Assembly: GCA_003244145.1 (NCBI GenBank)
Contig: QHBM01000013.1
Coordinates: forward strand, 31,710-95,709
DNA length: 64,000 nucleotides
DNA from: Chthoniobacterales bacterium
GTDB lineage: Bacteria; Verrucomicrobiota; Verrucomicrobiia; Chthoniobacterales; UBA10450
Reading direction: 5' to 3'
In this document: positions 7,427-15,719 of the stretch, piece after piece
How the letters are laid out: every line of letters begins with the position of its first letter
How positions within the stretch are numbered: position 1 is the stretch's first letter
The notes under the pieces: generated by a model
Told to the model about the DNA's origin: nothing
The model's database searches: none
What the model saw: the letters and a program-made list of their open reading frames with translations, nothing else
Position numbers and translations under genes: made by a program

Positions 7427-8548
7427 ATGATACTTCAAAACGACTTCAAGCGTCAGTGGGAGTTCGTCGAAGAACGTGCCGTCGGCGCGGTGCGTCGAGT
7501 GGGCGCGAGCGGCTGGTTCATTCTCGGTCTGGAGGTGGAGGCGTTCGAGAAAGCGCTCGCAGAATTTTGGGGCGTCGCGCATGCAGTCGGAACGGGGAAC
7601 GGACTCGACGCGATCGAGATTGGCCTGCGCTGCCTGAAGCTCCAGCCCGGCGACAAGGTCCTGACGACACCGCTCTCCGCCTTCGCCACCACGCTCGGTA
7701 TTCTTCGGGCCGGAGGCGTGCCGGTCTTTGTCGATGTGAATACGACCGGCGGTATCGATTTGCAGCAATGCCGCGACTTATTGAAGCGAGATAACTCGAT
7801 TCGCTTTTTCGTTCCCGTCCACCTTTACGGTTGTGCGCTGGAGATGGAGGAGCTGGCCCGCCTCAAATCCGATTTTGAATTGCGTGTAGTGGAAGACTGC
7901 GCGCAATCGATCGGAGCGTCTCGGGGGGGAATCCGCGCGGGAACCGTAGGTCAGGTCGCGGCCACCAGTTTTTATCCCACGAAAAATCTCGGCGCGCTCG
8001 GGGATGCCGGTGCACTCCTAACTAATGATGCTGCCGTAGCCGAAGCGGCGAGAAGCATGCGGAATTACGGACAGTCCGCGCATTACGTCCATTCCGAGTT
8101 TGGCCTGAATAGCCGGCTCGACGAACTGCACGCAGCGATCCTGCGCGACGCGTTCCTTCCCAACCTAACGACCTGGACCGACGCGCGCCGCCGCACCGCC
8201 AAAAAATATCTGGACCGGATCGAGAACCCATCGCTGCAATTCGTCGCGCCTTCCTCGGTCATGGATTCCGTCTGGCATCTGTTTCCCACTTTGGTTGCAC
8301 GCGGATTGCGCGAACAATTTCAGGGCCACCTTCGCGCGCGAGGAATCGTCACGGGCGTCCACTATCCGCGCCTCATTCCCGAACAAACGGCGTTGAAGAA
8401 AGGTGCGTGGCACAATGCGATGGACCCGGTGAACGCTCGCCGGTTTGCTCAAGGCGAACTATCGTTGCCGATCCATCCGTTTCTGACCGAGCCGGAAGTT
8501 GATGCGGTCATCGCGGCCTGCAACGATTGGAAACCTGATCAGTCATGA
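7427..8548 (+). CDS. DegT/DnrJ/EryC1/StrS sugar aminotransferase
   Basis: A 373-residue PLP enzyme of the nucleotide-sugar aminotransferase family, which transaminates keto sugars bound to NDP. Visible features are GTGNGLDAIEI (PLP phosphate loop), VPVHLYG, VEDCAQSIGA (Asp that pairs with the pyridine nitrogen) and the Schiff-base lysine Lys186 in SFYPTKNLGALGDAG. Its stop overlaps the ATG of the next epimerase gene (ATGA), so the two are translationally coupled and probably act on the same sugar. Confidence 0.9.
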   Translation: MILQNDFKRQWEFVEERAVGAVRRVGASGWFILGLEVEAFEKALAEFWGVAHAVGTGNGLDAIEIGLRCLKLQPGDKVLTTPLSAFATTLGILRAGGVPVFVDVNTTGGIDLQQCRDLLKRDNSIRFFVPVHLYGCALEMEELARLKSDFELRVVEDCAQSIGASRGGIRAGTVGQVAATSFYPTKNLGALGDAGALLTNDAAVAEAARSMRNYGQSAHYVHSEFGLNSRLDELHAAILRDAFLPNLTTWTDARRRTAKKYLDRIENPSLQFVAPSSVMDSVWHLFPTLVARGLREQFQGHLRARGIVTGVHYPRLIPEQTALKKGAWHNAMDPVNARRFAQGELSLPIHPFLTEPEVDAVIAACNDWKPDQS

Positions 8549-9528
8549 AAAGCGAGTTCGACGGAGCGCGGGTCCTGATTACCGGAGGGATGGGCTTTAT
8601 CGGTTCCAACCTGGCCCGGCGCCTCGACGGTCTCGGAGCGGACATTACCGTGATCGATAGCCTGATCCCGGATTACGGCGGCAATCTTTTCAACGTGGAC
8701 GGCCTCGAGCAGCGTCTTCACGTCAACATTTCCGATGTGCGCGATACCTACAGCATGCGCCACCTGGTCCAGGGCAAGGATTACCTGTTTAACCTGGCCG
8801 GACAAACCAGCCATCTCGATTCCATGCTCAATCCGATGCCCGACCTGGAGATCAATTGCCAGGCGCAGCTCTCGATTCTCGAAGCCTGTCGCGCGAGCAA
8901 TCCGGCGATCAAAATTATTTTTGCCAGCACCCGCCAGATTTATGGACGTCCGGAAACTCTGCCGGTGCCGGAGACCCATCCGTTGCGACCGGTGGACGTG
9001 AACGGGATAAACAAGATGGCGGGCGAGAAGTATCACCTTCTTTACAGCGACCTCTATGGCATTCACGCCACTGCCTTGCGCCTGACGAACACGATCGGGC
9101 CCCGGATGCGCATCAAGGACGCGCGGCAAACTTTTGTAGGTCTATGGGTGCGCCAGTTACTCGAAGGCCGGCCGATCGAAGTGTGGGGCGGCAAACAATT
9201 GCGCGACTTCACCGATGTCGAGGATGCCGTCGACGCTTTCCTGATCGCGGCGACAACGCCTGCGACCAGGGGACAAGTGTATAACCTCGGCGGAAGCGAA
9301 GTGCTCGATCTTGCCAGCCTCGCCAGGTTAATGGCCGAGGTTAATGGCGCGGGCGAATATGCCATTCACGAATTTCCCGCCGAGCGACGCGCGATCGACA
9401 TCGGCGATTACTACGCGGACTTTACCAAGATCCGTTCCGAGCTGGGATGGACGCCTAAGAGAACTCTTCGCGAAACGATCGAGTCGACCTTGCGTTACTT
9501 CCGGGAGTTCAAGTCCCACTACTTATAG
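8545..9528 (+). CDS. NAD-dependent epimerase/dehydratase lacking the active-site Tyr
   Basis: A 327-residue extended SDR with the NAD motif TGGMGFIGS (residues 13-21), DVRD, LAGQTSH and the C-terminal LGWTPKRTLRETIEST typical of nucleotide-sugar epimerases and dehydratases. The usual YxxxK is N153-G-I-N-K157, so the general-base Tyr is Asn. Upstream, FASTRQIYG keeps the Ser/Thr and Tyr of the TS-x-x-YG motif. It overlaps the aminotransferase gene by four bases. A subfamily with this substitution probably exists, and its reaction cannot be deduced here. Confidence 0.85.
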   Translation: MKSEFDGARVLITGGMGFIGSNLARRLDGLGADITVIDSLIPDYGGNLFNVDGLEQRLHVNISDVRDTYSMRHLVQGKDYLFNLAGQTSHLDSMLNPMPDLEINCQAQLSILEACRASNPAIKIIFASTRQIYGRPETLPVPETHPLRPVDVNGINKMAGEKYHLLYSDLYGIHATALRLTNTIGPRMRIKDARQTFVGLWVRQLLEGRPIEVWGGKQLRDFTDVEDAVDAFLIAATTPATRGQVYNLGGSEVLDLASLARLMAEVNGAGEYAIHEFPAERRAIDIGDYYADFTKIRSELGWTPKRTLRETIESTLRYFREFKSHYL

Positions 9529-9534
9529 CAATCG

Positions 9535-10260
9535 TCAGAGCTTGAACCCCGCTGCGACGGCATCCTTGTGAAACATCCGCACGGTATCGAGAGATAACTC
9601 GGCCAGATCCATTCCTCCCAGTTTGGCGACCTTATTGAGAATGTCGTGCGGCACGGTCACGATTTGGCAGCCGCAGGCGGCGGCCTGGAAGATGTTCAGC
9701 ACTTCGCGCACGCTGGCCCAGAGAAGCTCGGCGTCCGGAAGTCCGCGCAAGATTTCCAGCGACTGCTTCATCAGCGGCATCGGATCCACGCCGGTGTCCG
9801 CGATCCGGCCGGCGAAGACTGAGACCACGCAGGGCACTTCGCCGCTGACCGCTCCGGCCACGCCCTCGACCTGATCGCGGGTCAGAATCGCGGTGAGGTT
9901 CAGTTTCACCCCTTCGGCGCTCAGGTCGCGAATAAGCGGAAGAGCGGATTCTCCGCGAGTGTTGGTGATCGGAATCTTGACGTAAACATTCTCCTGCCAC
10001 TTCCCTATCATGAGTGCCTGTCGGCGCATCTCCGGGAATTCGTCGGAAAAAACCTCGAACGAGATCGGCTTCTCTTTCACAACCTCGAGCACGCCACGAG
10101 CAAACTTCTCGTAGTCGGCAACTCCAACTTTCCGCATCAAGGTCGGATTGGTCGTTAGGCCTTTGATGTACGACTTGGCGTAAAGGGCAGCGATGCCTTC
10201 CTGATCTGCGCCGTCGGCGAAAATCTTGATCGGCAAATCCTCGAGCAGCTGCGTGTTCAT
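9535..10260 (-). CDS. Transaldolase of the short (fructose-6-phosphate aldolase-like) family
   Basis: A 241-residue class I aldolase. It shows KIFADGAD, GLTTNPTLM and the Schiff-base lysine Lys95 in NVYVKIP, followed by TAILTRDQV and SVFAGRIADTG. Transaldolases move a dihydroxyacetone unit between sugar phosphates and can form sedoheptulose 7-phosphate; the lincomycin enzyme LmbR makes an octulose 8-phosphate. This is the last gene of a set with heptose kinase, nucleotidyltransferase, SIS isomerase and HAD phosphatase, so I infer that it supplies that pathway. The frame is open to 10578 but runs through the phosphatase gene; the ATG at 10260 is the natural start. Confidence 0.85.
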   Translation of the reverse strand: MNTQLLEDLPIKIFADGADQEGIAALYAKSYIKGLTTNPTLMRKVGVADYEKFARGVLEVVKEKPISFEVFSDEFPEMRRQALMIGKWQENVYVKIPITNTRGESALPLIRDLSAEGVKLNLTAILTRDQVEGVAGAVSGEVPCVVSVFAGRIADTGVDPMPLMKQSLEILRGLPDAELLWASVREVLNIFQAAACGCQIVTVPHDILNKVAKLGGMDLAELSLDTVRMFHKDAVAAGFKL

Positions 10261-10292
10261 GAGACTGGACGCTAGAGCCGATTGCGTGCCCG

Positions 10293-10865
10293 CTACAAGT
10301 GGTTTCGCGCGATCGCGCGCAGGATCGCAGCAACCGCTTCCTGGAAATTGGCCACGGTGAACTCGGGGCGTTCGCGTAATGTTTCCCGGTAACCGTGATC
10401 GATAAAAACGGCGCGACAACCGGCGGCATGCGCGCAATCGATATCGCGCCAGCGATCGCCGATAACGAAACTTTGTTTCAGATCGATCTCGTGGGCGGCG
10501 GCGGCGTGCAGAAGCATTCCCGGTTTTGGTTTGCGGCAATCGCACGGTTCGCCGTGAGCGCTGCCGGCATGAAAACAAACTTCAATCCCGTCGAGCAAAG
10601 GAATCGAAACGCGCAGTTGTGCGTGGATGGCCTCAACTGATTCCCGGCTTTGCGTTCCGCGGCCGACATCCGGTTGGTTCGTGACCACGATAAGGAGGAA
10701 CCCGGCCTCCTTGAGTCGTGCGCAGCTTTCGGGGACATCGGGATAAAGCTCGAACTCGGCCAGCGTGGCGGGCGGAAAGGGGAGGCCATCTTTGACGACG
10801 GGCCGATTGAGCACGCCATCACGATCGAGAAAGACGGCGCGTCTTTTTATTTCGTGCTCTCCCAT
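10293..10865 (-). CDS. gmhB: D-glycero-D-manno-heptose 1,7-bisphosphate phosphatase (GmhB-like)
   Basis: A 190-residue HAD-IIIA phosphatase that would remove the 7-phosphate of heptose 1,7-bisphosphate. Seen: the nucleophile motif FLDRDGVLN, VVTNQPDVGRG, the GmhB-type zinc loop ligands in CFHAG and CDCRKPKPGM, and IGDRWRDI. The ATG at 10865 overlaps the end of the upstream SIS gene by 19 bases, which suggests coupling. It has the complete zinc-binding loop, whereas the second HAD protein at 29144-29710 does not. Activity on an eight-carbon homologue is possible given the transaldolase next door. Confidence 0.88.
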   Translation of the reverse strand: MGEHEIKRRAVFLDRDGVLNRPVVKDGLPFPPATLAEFELYPDVPESCARLKEAGFLLIVVTNQPDVGRGTQSRESVEAIHAQLRVSIPLLDGIEVCFHAGSAHGEPCDCRKPKPGMLLHAAAAHEIDLKQSFVIGDRWRDIDCAHAAGCRAVFIDHGYRETLRERPEFTVANFQEAVAAILRAIARNHL

Positions 10866-11443
10866 TTCGTCTGCGCTGCCTTCAGCGCGGGATGAGAGAC
10901 GAACAAATGCCAGACTACCGCTTGAAACGCTTCCGCGTGCGGCGTTGTATTCATCGGGTTCACGGTCGGAATGATGATGCAAACATCAGCGACCTGCGCG
11001 GTGTAGCCGCCGTCGCGCCCGACAATCCCGAGGACCGCGCTGCCGCGTTCCTTTGCCAGTTGCAACGCCGCCACCAGATTAGGGCTGACATTTTTTTCGA
11101 CATTGCCGCCGCCCACTGAAAGTACGAGGAGCCCGTCCTTCTCGGTCAGCCGGCTGCCCTTCAACCATTCCACGAAGACCGTGGTCCAACCTTCATCGTT
11201 CGTACGCGCAGTCAGCTCCGAAACATTGTCTGTCGGCGCATAACATTCCATGTCGGCGATCTTGCGGAAATCGTTGACGGCGTGAGAAGCGTTCGCGGCG
11301 CTGCCACCGACACCCAGGATAAAAAGACGGCCGCCGCGTGATCGCACGTTTACCAGCAGCTCAACTGCCTTTTCGCAGAGAGCCGGGTCGAGCTTGGCGA
11401 CGACTTCAGCAGTCTCACGAAGGTGTTGTTCGGAATAGTTCAT
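10847..11443 (-). CDS. SIS-domain sugar-phosphate isomerase, divergent GmhA
   Basis: A 198-residue SIS protein with the GmhA layout (FILGVGGSAANASHAVNDF, LSVGGGNVEKN, VGRDGGYTAQVADV). Two of the metal-ligand regions of ordinary GmhA are altered: HxxxE reads HAVND and the C-terminal E-I-Q-E-L-H region reads HAEAFQAVVWH. Those changes suggest a different aldose/ketose substrate from the GmhA at 4699. It overlaps both neighbours in the operon (start inside the nucleotidyltransferase stop by four bases). I infer that it isomerises the ketose phosphate made by the transaldolase or a related higher sugar. Confidence 0.8.
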   Translation of the reverse strand: MNYSEQHLRETAEVVAKLDPALCEKAVELLVNVRSRGGRLFILGVGGSAANASHAVNDFRKIADMECYAPTDNVSELTARTNDEGWTTVFVEWLKGSRLTEKDGLLVLSVGGGNVEKNVSPNLVAALQLAKERGSAVLGIVGRDGGYTAQVADVCIIIPTVNPMNTTPHAEAFQAVVWHLFVSHPALKAAQTKWESTK

Positions 11444-12153
11444 GGTCTGACCGAGAGTGGCTGTGCGCGCAAGAGAGAGTCAAGTTCGGCGAGGCCTTGC
11501 GGCGAACCGATCTCGTAAAAGCGCTGGCTCACTTCGTAACCGGCCAACTGTTTTTCGCGCACTAAATCCTGATAAACGTCGGCCAGACCGAAAGCTTTTT
11601 CTTCAGGGCGATGAGCCAGAGCCTCCGCACGCAAAAAGCCCACGCCGTAATCGATGTGTTTCATCTCAGGGACGAGATTGCGTTTGTCGTATTGTTTGAT
11701 TTCACCAGCCTCGAACCAAACGTTGCTCGGCTCCCAGCGGCTTTCGTTCTTGAACACTGTCATCAACCCCAGTTTTCCGCTGCGGGCAAACGCGCGCGCC
11801 GGCTCGGCGTAATCGACCGGCAGGTAGGAGTCGCCGTAGAGCACCATGAATTCTTCGCCCAACAAAGGAAGCGCCTTTTTGATGGCGCCGCCGGTGCCGA
11901 GCAAATTCGGGCCATCGAAAGAATATTTCAGTTCGATTCCAAACGCGGCGCCATCGCCGAATTCCTCTTCGATCATCTCGCCGCGATAACCGACACAAAG
12001 CACGACCTGCCTGACGCCGGCTGCGTGCAGCAACCGGAGCTGGTGCGCCAGAAACGGCTGACCCGCCACCGACACCAGCGCTTTCGGAATTGTTTCCGTG
12101 ATCGGCCGCAAACGCGTAGCCAATCCGCCGGCGAGGATTGCCGCCGGGCTCAT
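11440..12153 (-). CDS. hddC: Sugar-1-phosphate nucleotidyltransferase (HddC-like)
   Basis: A 237-residue GT-A-fold nucleotidyltransferase. The signature ILAGGLATRLRPITETIPKALV is at the N-terminus, followed by LGTGGAIKKA, YGDSYLPVD and a C-terminal IGSPQGLAELD. In the GDP-heptose pathway HddC joins GTP and heptose 1-phosphate. The direct linkage with an HddA-like kinase (four-base overlap) supports that role, but nucleotide specificity cannot be read from the sequence. Confidence 0.8.
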   Translation of the reverse strand: MSPAAILAGGLATRLRPITETIPKALVSVAGQPFLAHQLRLLHAAGVRQVVLCVGYRGEMIEEEFGDGAAFGIELKYSFDGPNLLGTGGAIKKALPLLGEEFMVLYGDSYLPVDYAEPARAFARSGKLGLMTVFKNESRWEPSNVWFEAGEIKQYDKRNLVPEMKHIDYGVGFLRAEALAHRPEEKAFGLADVYQDLVREKQLAGYEVSQRFYEIGSPQGLAELDSLLRAQPLSVRP

Positions 12154-13130
12154 TGGTTAAGTATCCGGGTCCCCTCGAAATCGAATCGAAACCGCACTTC
12201 GGCCAGGCCCATCTCGCGCATGACGTGGCGCAGCTTCACTTTGTCGCCCGCATAGAACATGAGGAAGCCGCCGCCGCCGGCGCCGATCAGCTTGCCGCCG
12301 AGCGCGCCGTTCGCCATCGCGGAATTATACCAGTCATTGATATCCGGATTGCTCATCCCGCGGGACCGCTCCTTCTTGCGCTGCCAATGCACGTCCATCA
12401 GCCGCGCGAACTCGCCTAGGTCGCCGCTCTCGAGCGCCTTCTGGCTTTGTTTTCCGAGGTCCTTGATGAAGTGAAGGTTCTCCGTCATCGCGGCGTCGGC
12501 CTGCTTACTCTTGTCATCTTGTTCCTTCAGAATCGCGGAAGCGGAGCGCGAGTAACCGGTGAAAAAGAGTAACAGGTTATCTTCCAGGTTGAACAAGGTC
12601 TCCTCCGAGATTTTCAACGGCGCGGCTACCACCCGCCCGTCCGGCAGGAATTGGAAGCAAGTAATACCTCCATAGGCCGCGATGTATTGGTCCTGCTTGC
12701 CGATTGGTTCGCCCAGTTTTTCCAGCTCGATGCAGCAAGCCTGCTCGGCCAACTCGGACGGGTGCACGAGGTTCTTCTTCAAAGCATGAAAAGCTTTTAA
12801 CAAAGCCGTGGTGAAACTGCCTGATGACCCCAGTCCCGTCCCCGCGGGGATATCGGCCATGCTTGTGATCTCCAGGTTGCGCTCCTGGATGTCTACCAGC
12901 TTCAACGCTTCGCGAATAATAGGATGCTTGATCTCATCGACGGTGGCGGCCTCTTCCAAGTGGGAATATTTGAGAAGGAAACCTTCCACAAAACGCCGGT
13001 GGACATTGATGTAGACATACTTGTCGATCGCGGCCGCAATTAGAAAGCCAGAATGTTCGCGATAGTAAGAGGGTAGGTCGGTCCCTCCGCCACCCAGCGA
13101 AATCCGAAGCGGTGAGCGTGTGATGATCAT
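12150..13130 (-). CDS. hddA: GHMP-family heptose 7-phosphate kinase (HddA-like)
   Basis: A 326-residue GHMP kinase that would phosphorylate C1 of D-glycero-D-manno-heptose 7-phosphate. Motifs are RISLGGGGTDLPSYY at the start, the ATP loop PAGTGLGSSGSF, GKQDQYIAAYGG and GGKLIGAGGGGFLMF. All are typical of HddA/FKP-type kinases. It is the first gene of the heptose set, overlapping the methyltransferase upstream and the nucleotidyltransferase downstream by four bases each. A second member of this family is at 37788-38858. Confidence 0.88.
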   Translation of the reverse strand: MIITRSPLRISLGGGGTDLPSYYREHSGFLIAAAIDKYVYINVHRRFVEGFLLKYSHLEEAATVDEIKHPIIREALKLVDIQERNLEITSMADIPAGTGLGSSGSFTTALLKAFHALKKNLVHPSELAEQACCIELEKLGEPIGKQDQYIAAYGGITCFQFLPDGRVVAAPLKISEETLFNLEDNLLLFFTGYSRSASAILKEQDDKSKQADAAMTENLHFIKDLGKQSQKALESGDLGEFARLMDVHWQRKKERSRGMSNPDINDWYNSAMANGALGGKLIGAGGGGFLMFYAGDKVKLRHVMREMGLAEVRFRFDFEGTRILNQ

Positions 13131-13906
13131 GGTGAGGTCTTGCGAGCTACGGCCACCACCTGCCAGCCGAACGGTGAGTCAAGGAGGTTAGCATGAAAGA
13201 GAGAGCGGAACAGTTTCATTGTATAGTTAGCCAGGGTTGATGACGCACGGCCCGATTGCGTTTCCACGTCCCGCGTCAACCGCTTCCCTCGCGAGATCAC
13301 AAGTAAACGGTAAAGATTGAAGAAGGGAAAGCCAGCAAGGTAAATCCGTTCGACCGAGTAACCCGCTTCTTCGAGCATTGCCCGGATTTTCTGGCGATCA
13401 AAGTGCTGTCGATGTCCTATGTGCCGGTCAAACCCTGACATCGGGCCGCCTGGGACCGTGACAATCAATCGAGCATCCGGCGCCAGATACTTGCGGGCGT
13501 GCTCGAGAAAGGAGGCCGGATCATCGACGTGTTCCAGCACCTCGGAACATACCGCATGCGTGGCCCAGCCCACGAAATCATTTAGAGCCGCCGGGGGTTG
13601 AAAAATATCCGCTACCAGAAAGGTCGCTCGCGGAACCTTGCCCTGGGAAATCGCCACGCCGCTTTCGCTCAGCTCCGCTCCGAGAAGTTTCGCTTTCGGC
13701 AGGAGTGGCTGCAGCTTTTCCATTAGATCGCCCTGACCGCTACCTAGATCGAACACCTGCGCCCCGGAATGGTTTGCGGTTTCGCAAAGCAGTCGGGCAA
13801 TCAGATCGTGCCGCATGCGTTGCCCTGGGTTGAATCTGGCGGACTCGGCATAATGGTCCCAGTGAGCGTCCCAGTCGTCCTGTGCTGAACGAAGTTGGCT
13901 AGACAT
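13127..13906 (-). CDS. Class I SAM-dependent methyltransferase
   Basis: A 259-residue methyltransferase with motif I VFDLGSGQGDLMEKL, an acidic residue ending strand 2 (GAELSE), EVLEHVDDP and LIVTVPGGP. It has the glycan-type methyltransferase layout. The substrate is unknown. It overlaps hddA by four bases and the next methyltransferase by eight, so it is part of the same polycistronic unit and probably methylates the glycan or a precursor. Confidence 0.82.
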   Translation of the reverse strand: MSSQLRSAQDDWDAHWDHYAESARFNPGQRMRHDLIARLLCETANHSGAQVFDLGSGQGDLMEKLQPLLPKAKLLGAELSESGVAISQGKVPRATFLVADIFQPPAALNDFVGWATHAVCSEVLEHVDDPASFLEHARKYLAPDARLIVTVPGGPMSGFDRHIGHRQHFDRQKIRAMLEEAGYSVERIYLAGFPFFNLYRLLVISRGKRLTRDVETQSGRASSTLANYTMKLFRSLFHANLLDSPFGWQVVAVARKTSP

Positions 13907-14516
13907 CTTCGCGACGAGCTACCGCGAAAAGGTTAAGACGAAACTTATGGTAACGAAGCTTGATCAGACTTGGTTTGAAGCCGGCCTGCACCAGCAAAGG
14001 CCATAGGCCCCGCTTATCGTAATACATCTTATGATCGTCCATTTCGATCTTGGGACTTAGACCCAGGCGGAACGCAGAGAACTCCAGGAAGCTCTTGCCG
14101 AGCCACGTGGGGACGTTAATGAGCAGCACGCCGGAAGGCTTGAGCAGCCGCCGGGCCGTTTCAATCACGACAAGAGGATCGCGCAAATGCTCGAGCACGG
14201 AGATGAGCAGCACAGCATCAAAGCGCTCGGACTCCAGCTGGGGGAGGATTTCCTCAATGGCGCCTTCGTAGAAAGTAAACTTTCCCGGAGTCTGTAGTTC
14301 CGGAGCGATCCGGAAGTCCACGCCAATGCCTCGCTTGAGCCGCGGACCCAGCGCCAGCAGCTGCGTCGCGCCGAAGCCGCAACCCAGTTCCAACACTTCA
14401 AGGTCCGAGCGCTTGGGAAGGTAACGTGATATGGCTCGCTGCGAGAGCCACACTCCGGCCCGATCCACCGGTGTCAGACCCTGCTGGCCGTAAGCTTCGT
14501 CGGGGCGCGTGTTCAC
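13899..14516 (-). CDS. Class I SAM-dependent methyltransferase
   Basis: A 205-residue methyltransferase: motif I VLELGCGFGATQ, GVDFR, VLLISVLEHLRDP, then LLINVPTW. It lies between a GT2 gene (four-base overlap) and another methyltransferase. The order suggests action on a polyprenol-linked or nascent glycan, but that is inferred from context only. Confidence 0.82.
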   Translation of the reverse strand: MNTRPDEAYGQQGLTPVDRAGVWLSQRAISRYLPKRSDLEVLELGCGFGATQLLALGPRLKRGIGVDFRIAPELQTPGKFTFYEGAIEEILPQLESERFDAVLLISVLEHLRDPLVVIETARRLLKPSGVLLINVPTWLGKSFLEFSAFRLGLSPKIEMDDHKMYYDKRGLWPLLVQAGFKPSLIKLRYHKFRLNLFAVARREDV

Positions 14517-15709
14517 ACTTTTTCTTTGGGAGCTACTCGCTGCGCCATCTCCAGTAACAAGGTGAAGCAGAAAGTCTGGAAGCCGACAATGATAAGGAGA
14601 AGCCCAAAGATCGCCGGATGCGAAATCTCGTATAACCTAAACTCGGAATGCAAATAATGGTAAACCAGCGTGCCCAGGAGAACAATGCCGACAAGCACGC
14701 AGCCGGCCGAGATAACCATGCCGCGATCGTAGGTGAGAGCTTGTTGCAGCCGCCTTAGAGACTGTGCGCGCAGTCCATGCATGACTCTGGCCAGGACGCC
14801 GATTTGAATCGAGCTATAACCAAGAGTTACGCAGGTCACTCCGAAAAGCATCCAGTAAAGGCTAAAGCCAAAGCCGCCGATCGTGATGGGTCCCATGGCC
14901 AGCGCACTGGCAAGGATAGCGCCGATGCTTGTAAGCACCATTCCTGGCTTCAACAGAAAAGAATCGGGTGTATACACCAGCATAACCTTGAGATTCAACC
15001 ATCCAGCTATCCAGGGCGAGAGCCAACCCATCCGCCGATGATGACTGAAACGCCCTGCGCGGTCCTTGTAGAATTTTACGGGCACTTCGGCAGTGGCCAG
15101 GCGCAACCGGGCAGCCTTGAGCACCATCTCGCTGGCATACTCCCACGACTGAGACTTTAAGTCGATCCGCTCCAGCGCCGCCCGCGTCAGGCCACGCATG
15201 CCACAGTGGATATCGGAGTAACGGCTATGATAGATTCGGTTCAAGATCCAGGTAGTCAGCGGGGTGCCGAAGTAACGATGCAATCCCGGCATCGCGCCCT
15301 TCTCGATGCTGCCGCGAAAGCGGCTGCCCATGATGAACTCGGCGCCTTTCCGAAACTGTTCCACGAAAGGCGCCAGTTCACGAAAGTCGTAGGTCAAGTC
15401 GGCGTCTCCCATAATAACCCATTGGCCCCGGATGTATGGAATAGAATCAATGTAGGCGCGGCCTAAGCCGCGTTTCGGAGTCCGCAGCACCTCGCCGCCG
15501 TGCGCCAAGGCGATGTCGGCAGTTTGATCAGTCGAACTATCGATGATCAGGATTTGCCCGGTCACACAGGCAGCAGCCAGTCCTTCTTTACACCAGTCGA
15601 CGAATTCTCCGACCGTGATTTCTTCATTCAATGCTGGGACGACGATAGAAACCTCTTCGCCTCCAATGACAGCGTCGCGAGGAGTAAGGTGAACAGGCTC
15701 CTTATCCAT
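14513..15709 (-). CDS. Family 2 glycosyltransferase with C-terminal membrane domain
   Basis: A 398-residue dolichol-phosphate-mannose-synthase-like GT2. Residues 20-235 carry the GT-A domain: SIVVPALNEE, LIIDSSTDQT, MGDADLTYD (metal-binding DxD equivalent) and HCGMRGLTR. Residues 250-395 contain four hydrophobic segments. Such proteins usually transfer a sugar to a polyprenyl phosphate, giving donors for membrane-embedded GT-C enzymes; the large membrane protein at 16720-19818 in the same operon could be such a partner. Confidence 0.87.
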   Translation of the reverse strand: MDKEPVHLTPRDAVIGGEEVSIVVPALNEEITVGEFVDWCKEGLAAACVTGQILIIDSSTDQTADIALAHGGEVLRTPKRGLGRAYIDSIPYIRGQWVIMGDADLTYDFRELAPFVEQFRKGAEFIMGSRFRGSIEKGAMPGLHRYFGTPLTTWILNRIYHSRYSDIHCGMRGLTRAALERIDLKSQSWEYASEMVLKAARLRLATAEVPVKFYKDRAGRFSHHRRMGWLSPWIAGWLNLKVMLVYTPDSFLLKPGMVLTSIGAILASALAMGPITIGGFGFSLYWMLFGVTCVTLGYSSIQIGVLARVMHGLRAQSLRRLQQALTYDRGMVISAGCVLVGIVLLGTLVYHYLHSEFRLYEISHPAIFGLLLIIVGFQTFCFTLLLEMAQRVAPKEKV

Positions 15710-15719
15710 GGTTCTTTGG

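Noticed and set aside
7304..7768. N-terminal extension of aldolase/SDR copy 1
   Set aside because: It overlaps the divergent aminotransferase gene and the paralogue has no such region.
10261..10578. N-terminal extension of the transaldolase
   Set aside because: It runs through the HAD phosphatase gene in a different frame and is Arg-rich without homology.
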